Part shown: positions 1 through 8,208 of the stretch, in pieces
How positions within the stretch are numbered: the stretch's first letter is position 1
How the letters are laid out: each line of letters starts with the position of its first letter
Source of the DNA: Amblyomma americanum
Taxonomy: Eukaryota > Arthropoda > Arachnida > Ixodida > Ixodidae
Direction: 5' to 3'
Length of the DNA: 64,000 nt
Assembly (NCBI RefSeq): GCF_052857255.1
Contig: NC_135498.1
Location: forward strand, 86,252,639-86,316,638
Made by a program: the position numbers and the translations under genes
Notes under the pieces: model-generated
Databases searched by the model: none
Seen by the model: only the letters and a program-made list of their open reading frames with translations
What the model was told of the DNA's origin: nothing

Positions 1-681
1 ACGCCCACGCGCTGAACGACAGGCGTATAATGCCGAGCTTCAGCATGTGGTCAAACTGACGTTTGGCGATAGCTAGACGGTCTCCAAACAAGCGGCGCGG
101 TCGAGCAGCTGCGGGTGGACCCCGGGTGACGATGTGGTGTGTCACAGAATGTTTAGGCGCCTGAGTGAGGTTGCATGGCTTAGTGGAATCCGGGAAATCC
201 GCCAAAATTTTTTGAACTGAGAGGAAGGTATCAGCGTGCGAATGCCCATGGGAGCAAGGTCGGACGAGACTCCCGAGATGGAGAGATGAGTCAGACTGTT
301 TGTAAGGCGACGATGCCGCACGCTGACGTCTAAGTCGAAGTAGGAGAGGAAGTCTGAGCCGATGATCGGGCGAACTACGTCTGCGATGACGAAGACCAAT
401 CGAAAAGTGCGGCGTAGGCCGAAGTAGAGGGTGAGAGATCGTAGCCCATACATGGGTATAGACGAGGCGTTGGCAGCACAGAGCAACAGTCCTGATGGTT
501 TGGAACGATCTGCCTTAGTCGGTGGAACCACGCTGATTTCCGCGCCCGTGTCGATAAGAAACCGGGTGCCGGAGAACTTCTCAGTGACCATGAACAGGCG
601 GCTCGAATGACTGGGGGAACCACACGCCGCCGTTAGTGATCCCGGCGGGCGTTTCCCGGCCACGAACAGGGCGGTGTACAC
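1..681 (-). pseudogene. Ty3/gypsy pol fragment: protease and start of reverse transcriptase
   Basis: This is the pol part of an LTR retrotransposon that runs off the left edge of the window. The minus-strand frame 681-142 holds a retropepsin core, FLIDTGAEISVVPP, with the catalytic Asp in DTG at about 530-570, followed by the IGSDFLSYFDLDV flap-side motif typical of gypsy proteases. Below about 165 the frame is lost, but another minus frame continues with HHIVTRGPP...RPRR and then FDHMLKLGIIR, the usual start of a gypsy reverse transcriptase. The copy therefore carries a frameshift between protease and RT. At 633-680 a second frame encodes the end of gag (CTPPC, then a TAA at 633-635), so gag and pol overlap in different frames as in related elements. 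LINE A is inserted immediately upstream of 681. Inactive copy. Confidence 0.85.
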
Positions 682-877
682 TTATTTATTTATTTATTTA
701 TTTATACATACTGCAGCGCAATTATGCGCTATGGCAGGAGTGGGAAAACACACAAAAAATGCAAGGAAACAAAATGCAGCAAAATGTACAAAGTAAGCAC
801 TACAAAAAGTTAAAATCACAAATGAAATATCAAACAAGAAAGGAAACTGTTAACGACAGGGTAAAAATACACAGCTA
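682..877 (-). repeat. 3' UTR and TAAA tail of LINE A
   Basis: A short untranslated region ends in about five TAAA units (TTATTTATTT on the plus strand at 682-702). A simple-sequence tail instead of poly(A) is typical of CR1/L2-type elements. The gypsy sequence resumes at 681 with gag codons. Confidence 0.85.
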
Positions 878-3658
878 TTATGCGTCTTCAACGGCAGTTA
901 CAAAGTTTTGAAATGGACAAGAACGAATGGACCCGGGTAGAGAATTCCAGGCTTCTATTGAACGGGGAAAAAAACTGAATTTGAACAAATTAGCATGCGC
1001 AAAATACGGTATCAAATTAAGCTCGTGATGACTTCTTGTAGATGATAATGGCGCAAAGTTAATGTAGTGGTTAGCTGACAGCCTTACTGAGGAATTGACG
1101 ACACAATGTAAGAATTTTAATGATTCAGTGTGGCGACGGACAGACAGCGTGGTTAAATTCAATGAGAGAAGTGTAGAAGAGGGTGAGAAATCGCGATCAT
1201 AACGATGACATATAAAACGCACAGCTTTCTTCTGGACTGCTTCTAACATGTTAATTTCGAATTGCTTGTACGGGTTCCACACTACAGCTGCGTAATCAAG
1301 AACAGGGCGGATTAGAGATTTATACAACAGTAGCTTTGTGTCTTTTGGTGAATTGGGTAGCGTGCGTCGTAGATAACCTAGTTTTTTTAGTGCTTTATTA
1401 CATACGTAATCAATGTGTTTAGACCAAGACATGTTATGCGTGAATATGACACCAAGATATTTGTACTGCGAGACCCTATCCACCACACGGCCATTGAAAG
1501 AGTAACTAAAATGGGAAACGGAAGATTTGTTACAAAAAGACATGAGGACGGTTTTGTCGAAATTAATTCTCATTTGCCAGGTACTACACCAACTGCAAAA
1601 CATAGCAAATGACTCTTGGAGTTGGCGATGATCATTAGGGCCATTAATTACTTCGTATAAAACGCAGTCATCAGCGTAAAGACGAATGTTAGAAGAAATG
1701 TTATGCGGCAAGTCATTTATATATATTAAAAAGAGTAGTGGTCCAAGGACGGAGCCTTGAGGCACACCTGACGTTACATCAACAGCAGTAGAATGAGAAG
1801 AATTATAGCATACGAACTGGGAACGAGATGAGAGAAAGCTAGAAATCCAATCAACCAAGTGAGGATTGTTTAGTATAGCATTTAGTTTAGCAAGAAGCTT
1901 GGAATGTAGAACAGTATCGAATGCTTTCGAGAAGTCTATAAAAATGGCATCAACTTGGTTACCGACATCGAGGTTATGTAATATATCATGAGCAAATTCT
2001 GTTAATTGTGTTACCGTACTAAAACCGCGCCTAAACCCATGCTGAAAGTTAGATAGCAAATTATTGGATTCAAGAAAAAGCATGATGTGTTTATGAATGA
2101 CGTGTTCCAACATTTTGCATGACTGTGATGTCAATGAAATCGGTCTGTAGTTCGACAAGCACTGTCTATCACCAGATTTGAAAAGAGGGAGCACTTTGGC
2201 TAATTTCCAAGAAGAAGGAACTGTAGCGGATGATAAGGACTTGTTGAATATGATGGTCAGATATTTCGATGACCACATGGAGTAACGAACCAGGAACGCA
2301 TTATGTATTCCATCCGGGCCGGTACATTTTTTAACGTCGAGGTTTAAAACAAGATTTAGGATGCCATCAGTGTTTATGACAGTATCACTGATTGCTGGAG
2401 AAGAAATTATATTAGTGAGTGGCGGAATGACGTTGTTATCCGGAACGAACACCGAGTTAAAATATTTGTTGAAAGCATCAGATATTACAGCAGGCTCACT
2501 GATGACGTCATTATCTAATCTGAACGAAGTGGATGAAGTGTCACGAGGTAAGATGGATGACCAAAATTTTCGGGGGTTAGTTCTTAACAGATCGCGCAGG
2601 TGGACACGAAAAAAGAAATCCTTGGCCATGCGCAACTTAAGATTAAGTTCTTTTTTTGCCTTGTGAAATCTGTCTAAGGTTATGGGATCGTTGCTTCTTC
2701 TCGAACGCCTTAGCCTACGAAGGCGACGAGATAAATGCAAAAAGTCTCGAGTCATCCAAGGAACATTAGAATTTCTTTTCTTAGTTTTAATAGGAACAAA
2801 GCGTTGGACACAATCCTTGACAAGACATTCAAAGTAATTAGTAAGAAAATTTACGTCGTGGCTTGCTGAGAAAGCAGAGAATGTATCGAAACGATCAGCT
2901 AAAACCTCAATAATGGAATGGTCGTCAGCACGAGTGAAGTCAGGAAAAGTAGTAAACAAATAGGGTGATTTGGAGACTGGACAAGAGAGTGAAACTAACA
3001 CGCCTTTATGATCTGAGAGCCCATCAATTACTTCACAAAAGAAGTCATTTTGGGCCAAAGTAGAGTTTAGAAAAACTAAGTCGAGGATGGAATTCAGCCT
3101 AGTAGCACTAGAAACAACCTGAGTTAGTCCAAACAATAAGGAAATGTTTATTAGTTCTTTACAAATTGTAATGTCACGACCAAATGCAGACAACGATGGC
3201 CAGTGGATGCCAGGAGCGTTGAAGTCTCCCAAACAGATAAATCTTGATGAAGTAATGTTGATCTTGGTCATGAAATTTGCGACAGCGTGAAGGACATCAA
3301 CGGAAGAACCAGGTGGACGATAAATAACACTGATTAGAATACTATAATTGTTTAGATAAACTTTGCACCACAAGGATTCTGTATCAGGGGGAGAAGGCAA
3401 AACTGAGAATCGTAAATCCGATCTGATAAGCAATGCCACACCGCCGCCGATACTGCAACTTCTGTCTAAGCGCACAGTAACAAAACCTGGTGGGGTGAAT
3501 TCGGAGTCATAAATTCCACTATGCAGCCAAGTCTCCGTTATGCCAATAATATGGGGGGAGTGAACAGAAATAAGGGACAGTAAATCTGGAAGTTTTTTAA
3601 CAATGCTGCGAGCGTTAATATTTAGAACAACTAGCTTATCAGGACGGCCGGAGCTAAG
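878..3658 (-). CDS. LINE A ORF2: APE endonuclease and reverse transcriptase
   Basis: ORF2 nicks the target and copies element RNA into DNA (target-primed reverse transcription). The frame is open for 926 codons from 3658. Visible motifs are LNINARS at residues 12-18 and ITETW with catalytic Glu 42 (APE domain), YRPPGSS, GDFN with Asp 145 and Asn 147, SDHKG, then RT motifs DGIHN, NYRPISL, FIDFSKAFD, SGVPQGSVLGP and YADD near residue 661, and a full C-terminal domain ending FVTAVEDA. There is no AUG before codon 130 (3271-3269); GTG 3475 lies downstream of N15 and E42. ORF2 directly follows the ORF1 stop (UGA C) in the same frame, so expression by readthrough or reinitiation is implied. The coding region has no internal stop. 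Confidence 0.9.
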   Translation of the reverse strand, partial: LSSGRPDKLVVLNINARSIVKKLPDLLSLISVHSPHIIGITETWLHSGIYDSEFTPPGFVTVRLDRSCSIGGGVALLIRSDLRFSVLPSPPDTESLWCKVYLNNYSILISVIYRPPGSSVDVLHAVANFMTKINITSSRFICLGDFNAPGIHWPSLSAFGRDITICKELINISLLFGLTQVVSSATRLNSILDLVFLNSTLAQNDFFCEVIDGLSDHKGVLVSLSCPVSKSPYLFTTFPDFTRADDHSIIEVLADRFDTFSAFSASHDVNFLTNYFECLVKDCVQRFVPIKTKKRNSNVPWMTRDFLHLSRRLRRLRRSRRSNDPITLDRFHKAKKELNLKLRMAKDFFFRVHLRDLLRTNPRKFWSSILPRDTSSTSFRLDNDVISEPAVISDAFNKYFNSVFVPDNNVIPPLTNIISSPAISDTVINTDGILNLVLNLDVKKCTGPDGIHNAFLVRYSMWSSKYLTIIFNKSLSSATVPSSWKLAKVLPLFKSGDRQCLSNYRPISLTSQSCKMLEHVIHKHIMLFLESNNLLSNFQHGFRRGFSTVTQLTEFAHDILHNLDVGNQVDAIFIDFSKAFDTVLHSKLLAKLNAILNNPHLVDWISSFLSSRSQFVCYNSSHSTAVDVTSGVPQGSVLGPLLFLIYINDLPHNISSNIRLYADDCVLYEVINGPNDHRQLQESFAMFCSWCSTWQMRINFDKTVLMSFCNKSSVSHFSYSFNGRVVDRVSQYKYLGVIFTHNMSWSKHIDYVCNKALKKLGYLRRTLPNSPKDTKLLLYKSLIRPVLDYAAVVWNPYKQFEINMLEAVQKKAVRFICHRYDRDFSPSSTLLSLNLTTLSVRRHTESLKFLHCVVNSSVRLSANHYINFAPLSSTRSHHELNLIPYFAHANLFKFSFFPRSIEAWNSLPGSIRSCPFQNFVTAVEDA

Positions 3659-4714
3659 TCAGGGAGTCGATGATGCGGCAGTCAAGGACACAGGCGCAGA
3701 ACAAGCAGGATCATTGTATGCTTTTACCAACGAGCTAGAACTTTCATCCCAATTGTAACGAACCTTGTCAATGAAGGCATGATCGAAACTTAACCTCACG
3801 ATAGAACCGTTGTCACGAAAAGACACTGATGCGTCCCATATTTTTTTCCGAATGGACCTAACCCTTGCAGAAAAATCTTCTGTAATGAAGAAGGCAGAGC
3901 CCTTGAGTTTAGAGACGTTTTTAAAAACCACACTTCTGTCGTTGAAGCTAGAAAGATTTAGGATAACTGGACGAGTATAACCTCTGCGAGCTGCACCGAG
4001 CCTGTGGAAGCGCTCAATACTGGGACAGCTAATCTTCAATTTATCAGTAAATACAGATGAGATGCTATCCAACAATGTGGCAGCGGTTTCATTCGGGTCT
4101 TCTGAAACGCCGTGTATTATAATGTTATTTCTTCGAGAGCGGTTTTCAAGGTCATCATTTTTTTGCACCAGCTGTGTTACTCTGGAATTTAAAGAGTTAA
4201 TTTCAGCGTGTAAATCAGAAATTAGATTGGAATTTTCGGGCGGGGGCAAAGACTCTAAGGCAGCCACGCGTGACTCCAAAGCATCGAAGCGACTAGCAAA
4301 AGATTGCTTAATGTCGGCGATGTCACGGGCCAACTGATTCTGCCCTGCTAGTATTCTAGAAAACATGTCAGACACCGAAGGATTCGAAGAGATTTCGCTG
4401 TCAAGATTTACAGCGGAAGAACTCGCATTGTCAGCCTCCCCGAGAGTGAGACTGGAACCACTCACAGACCGGGTTAAAGGTCTGGTACCAGATGCATTGC
4501 TTTTACTGGAGTTCGCTGACTTTGATGGGGGGCCTGGATTGAGTTCCACGTCACCACTCAGGAGGAGATGACTTGCGCAATAAAACGCGTGTACGCAGCA
4601 GGACACAAGAGTACGTGGGCAAGGGTACAGCAGCAAGTATCGATCATCAGACCGGACGCACTCAGCGTCAGAATAGTAACATACCTGCATGAAGAACAAG
4701 CATCGATTTAACAT
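3659..4714 (-). CDS. LINE A ORF1: 2A-containing RNA-binding protein
   Basis: ORF1 proteins of this type bind the element RNA and act as nucleic-acid chaperones in the RNP. From ATG 4714 (MLNRC) the protein has about 351 residues; a second in-frame ATG is at 4690 (MQVC). In order it contains a short cysteine-rich and hydrophobic leader, the 2A motif GDVELNPGP near residue 60, a Ser/Asn-rich linker, a predicted coiled coil (FDALESRVAALESL, INSLNSRVTQLVQKNDDLE), and an RRM-like region opened by RSRRNNIIIHGV, as in L1/CR1 ORF1p. It ends at TGA 3661-3659, and ORF2 continues in the same frame directly after. Transcripts that start in an upstream monomer would add 112 residues per monomer to the N terminus. 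The start choice is inferred from its distance to the initiator. Confidence 0.85.
   Translation of the reverse strand: MLNRCLFFMQVCYYSDAECVRSDDRYLLLYPCPRTLVSCCVHAFYCASHLLLSGDVELNPGPPSKSANSSKSNASGTRPLTRSVSGSSLTLGEADNASSSAVNLDSEISSNPSVSDMFSRILAGQNQLARDIADIKQSFASRFDALESRVAALESLPPPENSNLISDLHAEINSLNSRVTQLVQKNDDLENRSRRNNIIIHGVSEDPNETAATLLDSISSVFTDKLKISCPSIERFHRLGAARRGYTRPVILNLSSFNDRSVVFKNVSKLKGSAFFITEDFSARVRSIRKKIWDASVSFRDNGSIVRLSFDHAFIDKVRYNWDESSSSLVKAYNDPACSAPVSLTAASSTP
4529..4555 (-). other. 2A ribosome-skipping motif in LINE A ORF1
   Basis: The codons read GDVELNPGP, a perfect match to the 2A consensus D-V/I-E-x-N-P-G-P and preceded by the hydrophobic ASHLLLSG. Skipping is expected between Gly (4534-4532) and Pro (4531-4529). 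2A sequences are established near the N terminus of ORF1 in some APE-type LINEs. Confidence 0.85.
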
Positions 4715-4741
4715 GACGCCGGTGCCGCTGCAGCCTAGCCC

Positions 4742-4794
4742 ACTGAAGAGCCGATCCGCGCACATGGCCTTTATATCCTTGGCAGGTGACGTCA
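4742..4794 (-). promoter_or_regulatory. CRE-TATA-initiator promoter, monomer 1 of LINE A
   Basis: On the minus strand there is a palindromic CRE, TGACGTCA (4787-4794), then TATAAA (4775-4770), then the arthropod-type initiator TCAGT (4746-4742). The A of the initiator (4744) is 31 bases after the first T of TATAAA, which is the standard spacing. ORF1 ATG 4714 would then lie 30 nt downstream of the start. Confidence 0.75.
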
Positions 4795-5077
4795 TAGACC
4801 AGCAGTGCAGCGAGATTGGCTGATCTAACGAGAAGTTGGCGAGATGACTGGCTTGCAGATATTGGAAGAAAGCGGGAAACCCGAAGCCATCACACGGGGT
4901 ATCAGCTGGCAAGTCCAAGGGTAAGCACACGGTGGTATCCACGTGCCCATCCAGAAGCGAAGAAGTCAGGCCAGACGAGACGATTCCGCAAGGGCCGTGG
5001 TCAGCAAGACAAGCGATGAACTGCATGAAGAACAAGCATCGATTTAACATGACGCCGGTGCCGCTGCAGCCTAGCCC

Positions 5078-5130
5078 ACTGAAGAGCCGATCCGCGCACA
5101 TGGCCTTTATATCCTTGGCAGGTGACGTCA
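5078..5130 (-). promoter_or_regulatory. CRE-TATA-initiator promoter, monomer 2 of LINE A
   Basis: Exact copy of the monomer 1 promoter, 336 bp upstream: CRE 5123-5130, TATAAA 5111-5106, initiator 5082-5078 with predicted start at 5080. The next equivalent position, 5416, is the 5' end of the inserted element. Confidence 0.75.
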
Positions 5131-5417
5131 TAGACCAGCAGTGCAGCGAGATTGGCTGATCTAACGAGAAGTTGGCGAGATGACTGGCTTGCAGATATTG
5201 GAAGAAAGCGGGAAACCCGAAGCCATCACACGGGGTATCAGCTGGCAAGTCCAAGGGTAAGCACACGGTGGTATCCACGTGCCCATCCAGAAGCGAAGAA
5301 GTCAGGCCAGACGAGACGATTCCGCAAGGGCCGTGGTCAGCAAGACAAGCGATGAACTGCATGAAGAACAAGCATCGATTTAACATGACGCCGGTGCCGC
5401 TGCAGCCTAGCCCACTG

Positions 5418-6176
5418 CAGCCTAGCCCGGTGGCGATAACGCCTGTGGTACCAGCAGAGAGATGTAGGGCTGGGACTCCGAGCTTGACGTGAGCGCGAAA
5501 GAGCGCGATGATCAAGACGAGATGGACGGGTCTCCAGAGGTCGGCTGCGGAGTGCGGCGACTGAGGCGGCAAGCTCCTCGAGACGAGCCTCAAGGCGCGA
5601 AATCGCTTGGTCTCTTGGCGGCAAAACAGCAGTGACGGACGGGGAGGTGGCCTCATGAACGTTATCTGCGAGCTCAGCCAGGCGGTCGAGGGTGACGTCA
5701 CCGGCCGCCACAAGGACGAGGCGGATGGGTTGGGGAAGGCGTTGAAGGAAAAGCTCTCGAAGCAACGCTGAGTGGTTGGGGATGTCGCGCTCCCCGAGAA
5801 GCTGTTGCATGCGGCGTAGAAGCTGGGAGGGGCGCCGGTCGCCAAGGTCTTCCCCGGTAAGGAGCTGCTGGAGGCGGGTGCGGTCCGACGGCATAAATCT
5901 CTCCACCGCCTTGGTTTTCAGGGGCTGATATGGTGTAGCACCCATGGGGGCGGAGAGAACGTCGGAGAGCTCACCGGCAACGTAAGGAGGCAGGCTTGAG
6001 GCAACATGGTAGTAGCGCGTCGTCTCCGACGTGATGCGGGCTAGGAAAAATTGCGCCTCTACCTGGTGGAACCAAACTTGCGGGTTCTGGGGCCATAAAG
6101 GTGGAAGGCGAAACTGCAGCGACGAGACGTCCTGCGGACGCGAATCCTGCTGCGTGGATGTCGCGGGATCGGTCAT
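5418..6176 (-). pseudogene. Ty3/gypsy gag (CsRn1/Kabuki-like), 5' part
   Basis: Capsid-type Gag of the same element as the pol fragment at 1-681. It starts at ATG 6176-6174 (MTDPATST), directly after the primer-binding site. Visible family features are WPQNPQVWFHQVEAQF near residue 30, the FMPSDRTRLQQLLTGEDLGDRRPSQ segment in the middle, and CWYHRRY near the end. CWYH is the first half of the C-x2-H-x9-C-x3-C (CHCC) knuckle of the CsRn1 group. The second half, CTPPC, lies at 666-680, on the other side of LINE A. The insertion therefore cuts the gene inside its nucleic-acid-binding motif, and any reading through it becomes LINE sequence. The gag part is otherwise open for about 250 codons, so the element was young when it was hit. 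Confidence 0.85.
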
Positions 6177-6187
6177 TGCTCGTCCTT

Positions 6188-6195
6188 GGTCACCA
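6188..6195 (-). other. Primer-binding site of the gypsy element
   Basis: TGGTGACC lies directly after the inferred LTR end and 11 bp before the gag ATG. CsRn1-group elements commonly use a tRNA-Trp primer whose complement begins TGGTGACC; only the first eight bases clearly match here, after which the site diverges. Confidence 0.5.
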
Positions 6196-6196
6196 A

Positions 6197-6369
6197 TGTA
6201 GGCTTAACGCCTCAGGTGCGAAGGAAACGAGAATACTGCTACGAGCCGACACCAGAACAGAACTGCCAGCCGTGGCTGGCCGAGCCACGACCAGGTGCCG
6301 TCTTTATTCTCTTCGCAGGGTGGCGCGCGCTAGCCGGGTTGTCGGCGCCGCCCAAGAGAGGGTGCTACA
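6197..6369 (-). repeat. 5' LTR of the first gypsy element
   Basis: A 173-bp segment begins on the minus strand with TGTAGCACCC and ends with GCCTACA, giving TG...CA ends and a TGTAG/CTACA terminal inverted repeat. It contains an AATAAA signal (TTTATT on the plus strand at about 6303). It is followed on the minus strand by TGGTGACC and then by gag. The partner LTR is outside the window. The boundaries are inferred from these motifs alone. Confidence 0.65.
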
Positions 6370-7430
6370 AGCATAGTGGTGTCATGCAGTGGTGAGCGAA
6401 TATGATCTGTTCGCGCCGCAGGTGTTTCGAATCCCAATCGCGGCAATATTTATCTCAATTATTTATTCGAGGTCAAAGCTTCGGTGACGACCTGCCTTTC
6501 GCCGTGAAGTAGAGCTTTCCTACGAAGAAAGGAAAAATCGTGTGCAAAACAGTAATATATCCTTGCGGCCATTTCTGCGCTTGTCTCGTGCGCTCTTTCC
6601 CCACTGCCGTTATGATTAAGCCGGTGGCGTCTGAGCCTTCTCTCACGAACAACTGTGACCCTCCAGTCCCGAAATCCTGCTCTGCCTACATTGACTACGC
6701 TGTGGATAGCACTGCGTCCTCACTCTCGTCACTGCAGCCAAGACTCATCAGTCGCTTACCCCGCCTCCGTCTCTGCTGCTTGCTACCGATCAGTGCCTGA
6801 CCGCCCATGACAGCAGCGGCAAGCGGCAAGCCCTACAACATGCGACTTTGTTTTTGTGTCTCCGACACCGTATCCAGCTAATACACATGTTCCAACCCCG
6901 TGGCAGGCCGCGTCAACCTCGCCGCCATATGTCGAGTACACCAGCGGATGAGCGGATGGATGCTGCACTTTCCCCCGTTGGCTTGCAGTCTCCTCCTTTT
7001 GCTAGACTCCATCGAGCACATCGCCCGCACAATCCGTATTTACGATACCAGGCACTATACCGACACAACAAGTTTATCTGTTGAGACAGTGCCAATTTTG
7101 GCTCTTCGTCTGCACATATATTTCGTGGCAATTAGCCTATGGGATTGCAAAGAACCCAGGCTCGCCCACCTAAACTATTTCGCCTGCCCAATGGCCTTCA
7201 CTGGCTCGGCGACCTGAACTGGACCGGTATCGGGAAACATACTCAAGCCGTTCTTTTTTTCGTATTTTTTTTGCTTCTCTCGCCACTACGTTTCACGCAA
7301 AGTCCGCGTTCGCGCTGGGTGGCGGCCCCCGCAACGAGAGCGCTCCTGCTCGCATGATGAAGTCGAAGCTGGCGAGCGGCAACCACGCGAAACGTAACAT
7401 TACTTACAACATTTGTTTCCCATGTAGGCG
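6370..7430. other. Non-coding stretch between gypsy LTR and LINE fragment
   Basis: I see no supported gene. Near 6425-6445 there is a B-box-like GTTTCGAATCCC, perhaps a SINE remnant. At 7290-7400 a CpG-rich patch contains a weak inverted repeat (ACGTTTCACG / CGCGAAACGT). The second exon of the paralogue relic at 7945-8208 would be expected here by analogy with its relatives, but I could not find it. Confidence 0.4.
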
Positions 7431-7530
7431 CAATCTAAATTCTAATTAAAACTGAAAAGCATAATCTGCTGTCCTTGCGCTACTTTATCCTATACGAACT
7501 GCTGTATATTATTCTCAAGTTGAATAAATG

Positions 7531-7913
7531 TCAGCCTGAAGAATGCACAGATGTCTCATAATGCTCATCTTTCAAACTTAGCACACCGCCCTACTGTTGC
7601 AAGTCTATGCCTTTTTCATAAATTTTACTATCGCCCCATGATGAAGTTTATTATCAGCCCTGCCCTCAGCATGTCAAGCCGCACGAACCACCAGAAGGCC
7701 GTTTACCCTCCCCCTGCCCGGACTACTGTTCATCTGTCAAATTTTTTTAACCGCACTGCAAAGGACTGGAGTGACTTGCCCAACGAAGTCATACTTCACT
7801 CCCGTTTATCATCATTCAAACAATCCATTTAATCAACTATGTGCCCTGAATTCCATTAACTCAAATACTACCCCTTTAATGGGGACTTATAGGTTGCAGT
7901 GAATAAAAAAAAA
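7531..7913 (+). mobile_element. 3' end of a CR1-like LINE
   Basis: The plus frame 7551-7832 reads like the extreme C terminus of ORF2 in this LINE group: LAHRPTVASLCLFHKFYY, then FNRTAKDWSDLPNEV near the end, equivalent to the FFPRSIEAWNSLP of LINE A. It is followed by a short 3' UTR and GAATAAAAAAAAA. The fragment is heavily 5'-truncated. It lies just beyond the donor side of the exon relic at 7945-8208 and separates that exon from intron-like sequence at 7440-7515. Confidence 0.7.
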
Positions 7914-7944
7914 CTGTTCAGATGGCAATAACGCACTTTTTGAA

Positions 7945-8208
7945 TCCTGTTCAGATTGTTGGGACTCTCTCCGTTGGTGGATTTTGGTTGGAGGTGCGTG
8001 AATTTCCCTCCTCGCCAGTTGCACTAATGCTATTTGCAGCTCTGCATACTCCATCCCCTTCAGATTCTGTGTACCGTAGCAGCGGCCACTTTCGATACAG
8101 GAGCGATAGCATAAAGTGTATGCGGACTCCAAGGTCTCGGTGGCTATTCTGCATCTCTTCAAATTTCTGCTCTGCTGCTGACAAAATGCGGACGTTATGG
8201 CGCTCCAC
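7945..8208 (-). pseudogene. Copy 1 of the two-exon gene family: exon 1 relic
   Basis: Aligns with exon 1 of copies 2 and 3 at 18907-19144 and 30122-30389. Shared features are a helix-like start (RILSAAEQKFEEMQ), the S-x-RDLG turn and MLSLLYRKWPLLRY, which matches MLRRLHREWWSLRY in copy 2. Three defects mark it as dead or strongly altered: GTG instead of ATG at 8208-8206, a TGA in frame a few codons before the old exon end, and the donor AAAG|GTAGGT of copy 2 changed to AAAA|GTGCGT. Intron sequence homologous to copy 2 (TATCCTATACGAACT at about 7485) lies beyond a LINE insertion. No second exon was found. Confidence 0.7.

Larger units (their letters stand above)
682..5416 (-). mobile_element. 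LINE A: near-intact CR1-type non-LTR retrotransposon
   Basis: A complete-looking minus-strand element of about 4.7 kb has two promoter monomers plus a partial third, ORF1 with a 2A motif and coiled coil, ORF2 with APE endonuclease and RT, a 3' UTR and a TAAA-type tail at 682-702. Its 5' end (5416) falls exactly on the initiator base predicted from the internal monomers, so it appears to be a full-length copy of a transcript. It sits inside gypsy gag. No long target duplication is visible, which is common for CR1-type elements. Both ORFs are open except for one UGA between them, so the copy may be recently mobile. The clade is assigned from ORF2 motifs (YRPPGSS, SGVPQGSVLGPLLFLIYINDL, YADD) and tail type; L2 or another CR1-related clade is possible. 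Confidence 0.9.
4687..5416 (-). repeat. Tandem 336-bp promoter monomers of LINE A
   Basis: Two copies (4687-5022 and 5023-5358) are identical as far as I can read. A partial third copy (5359-5416) stops at the predicted transcription start. For example, GAAGAACAAG occurs at 4691, 5027 and 5363. The period of 336 is 112 codons, so the ORF1 frame stays open through every monomer. Confidence 0.95.

Noticed and set aside
1415..2666. Plus-strand frames inside LINE A
   Set aside because: Antisense shadows of ORF2.
3659..5845. A single 728-codon open frame read as one protein
   Set aside because: Its upper part is an alternative frame of gypsy gag and the promoter monomers; only the part from the initiator-proximal ATG is LINE A ORF1.
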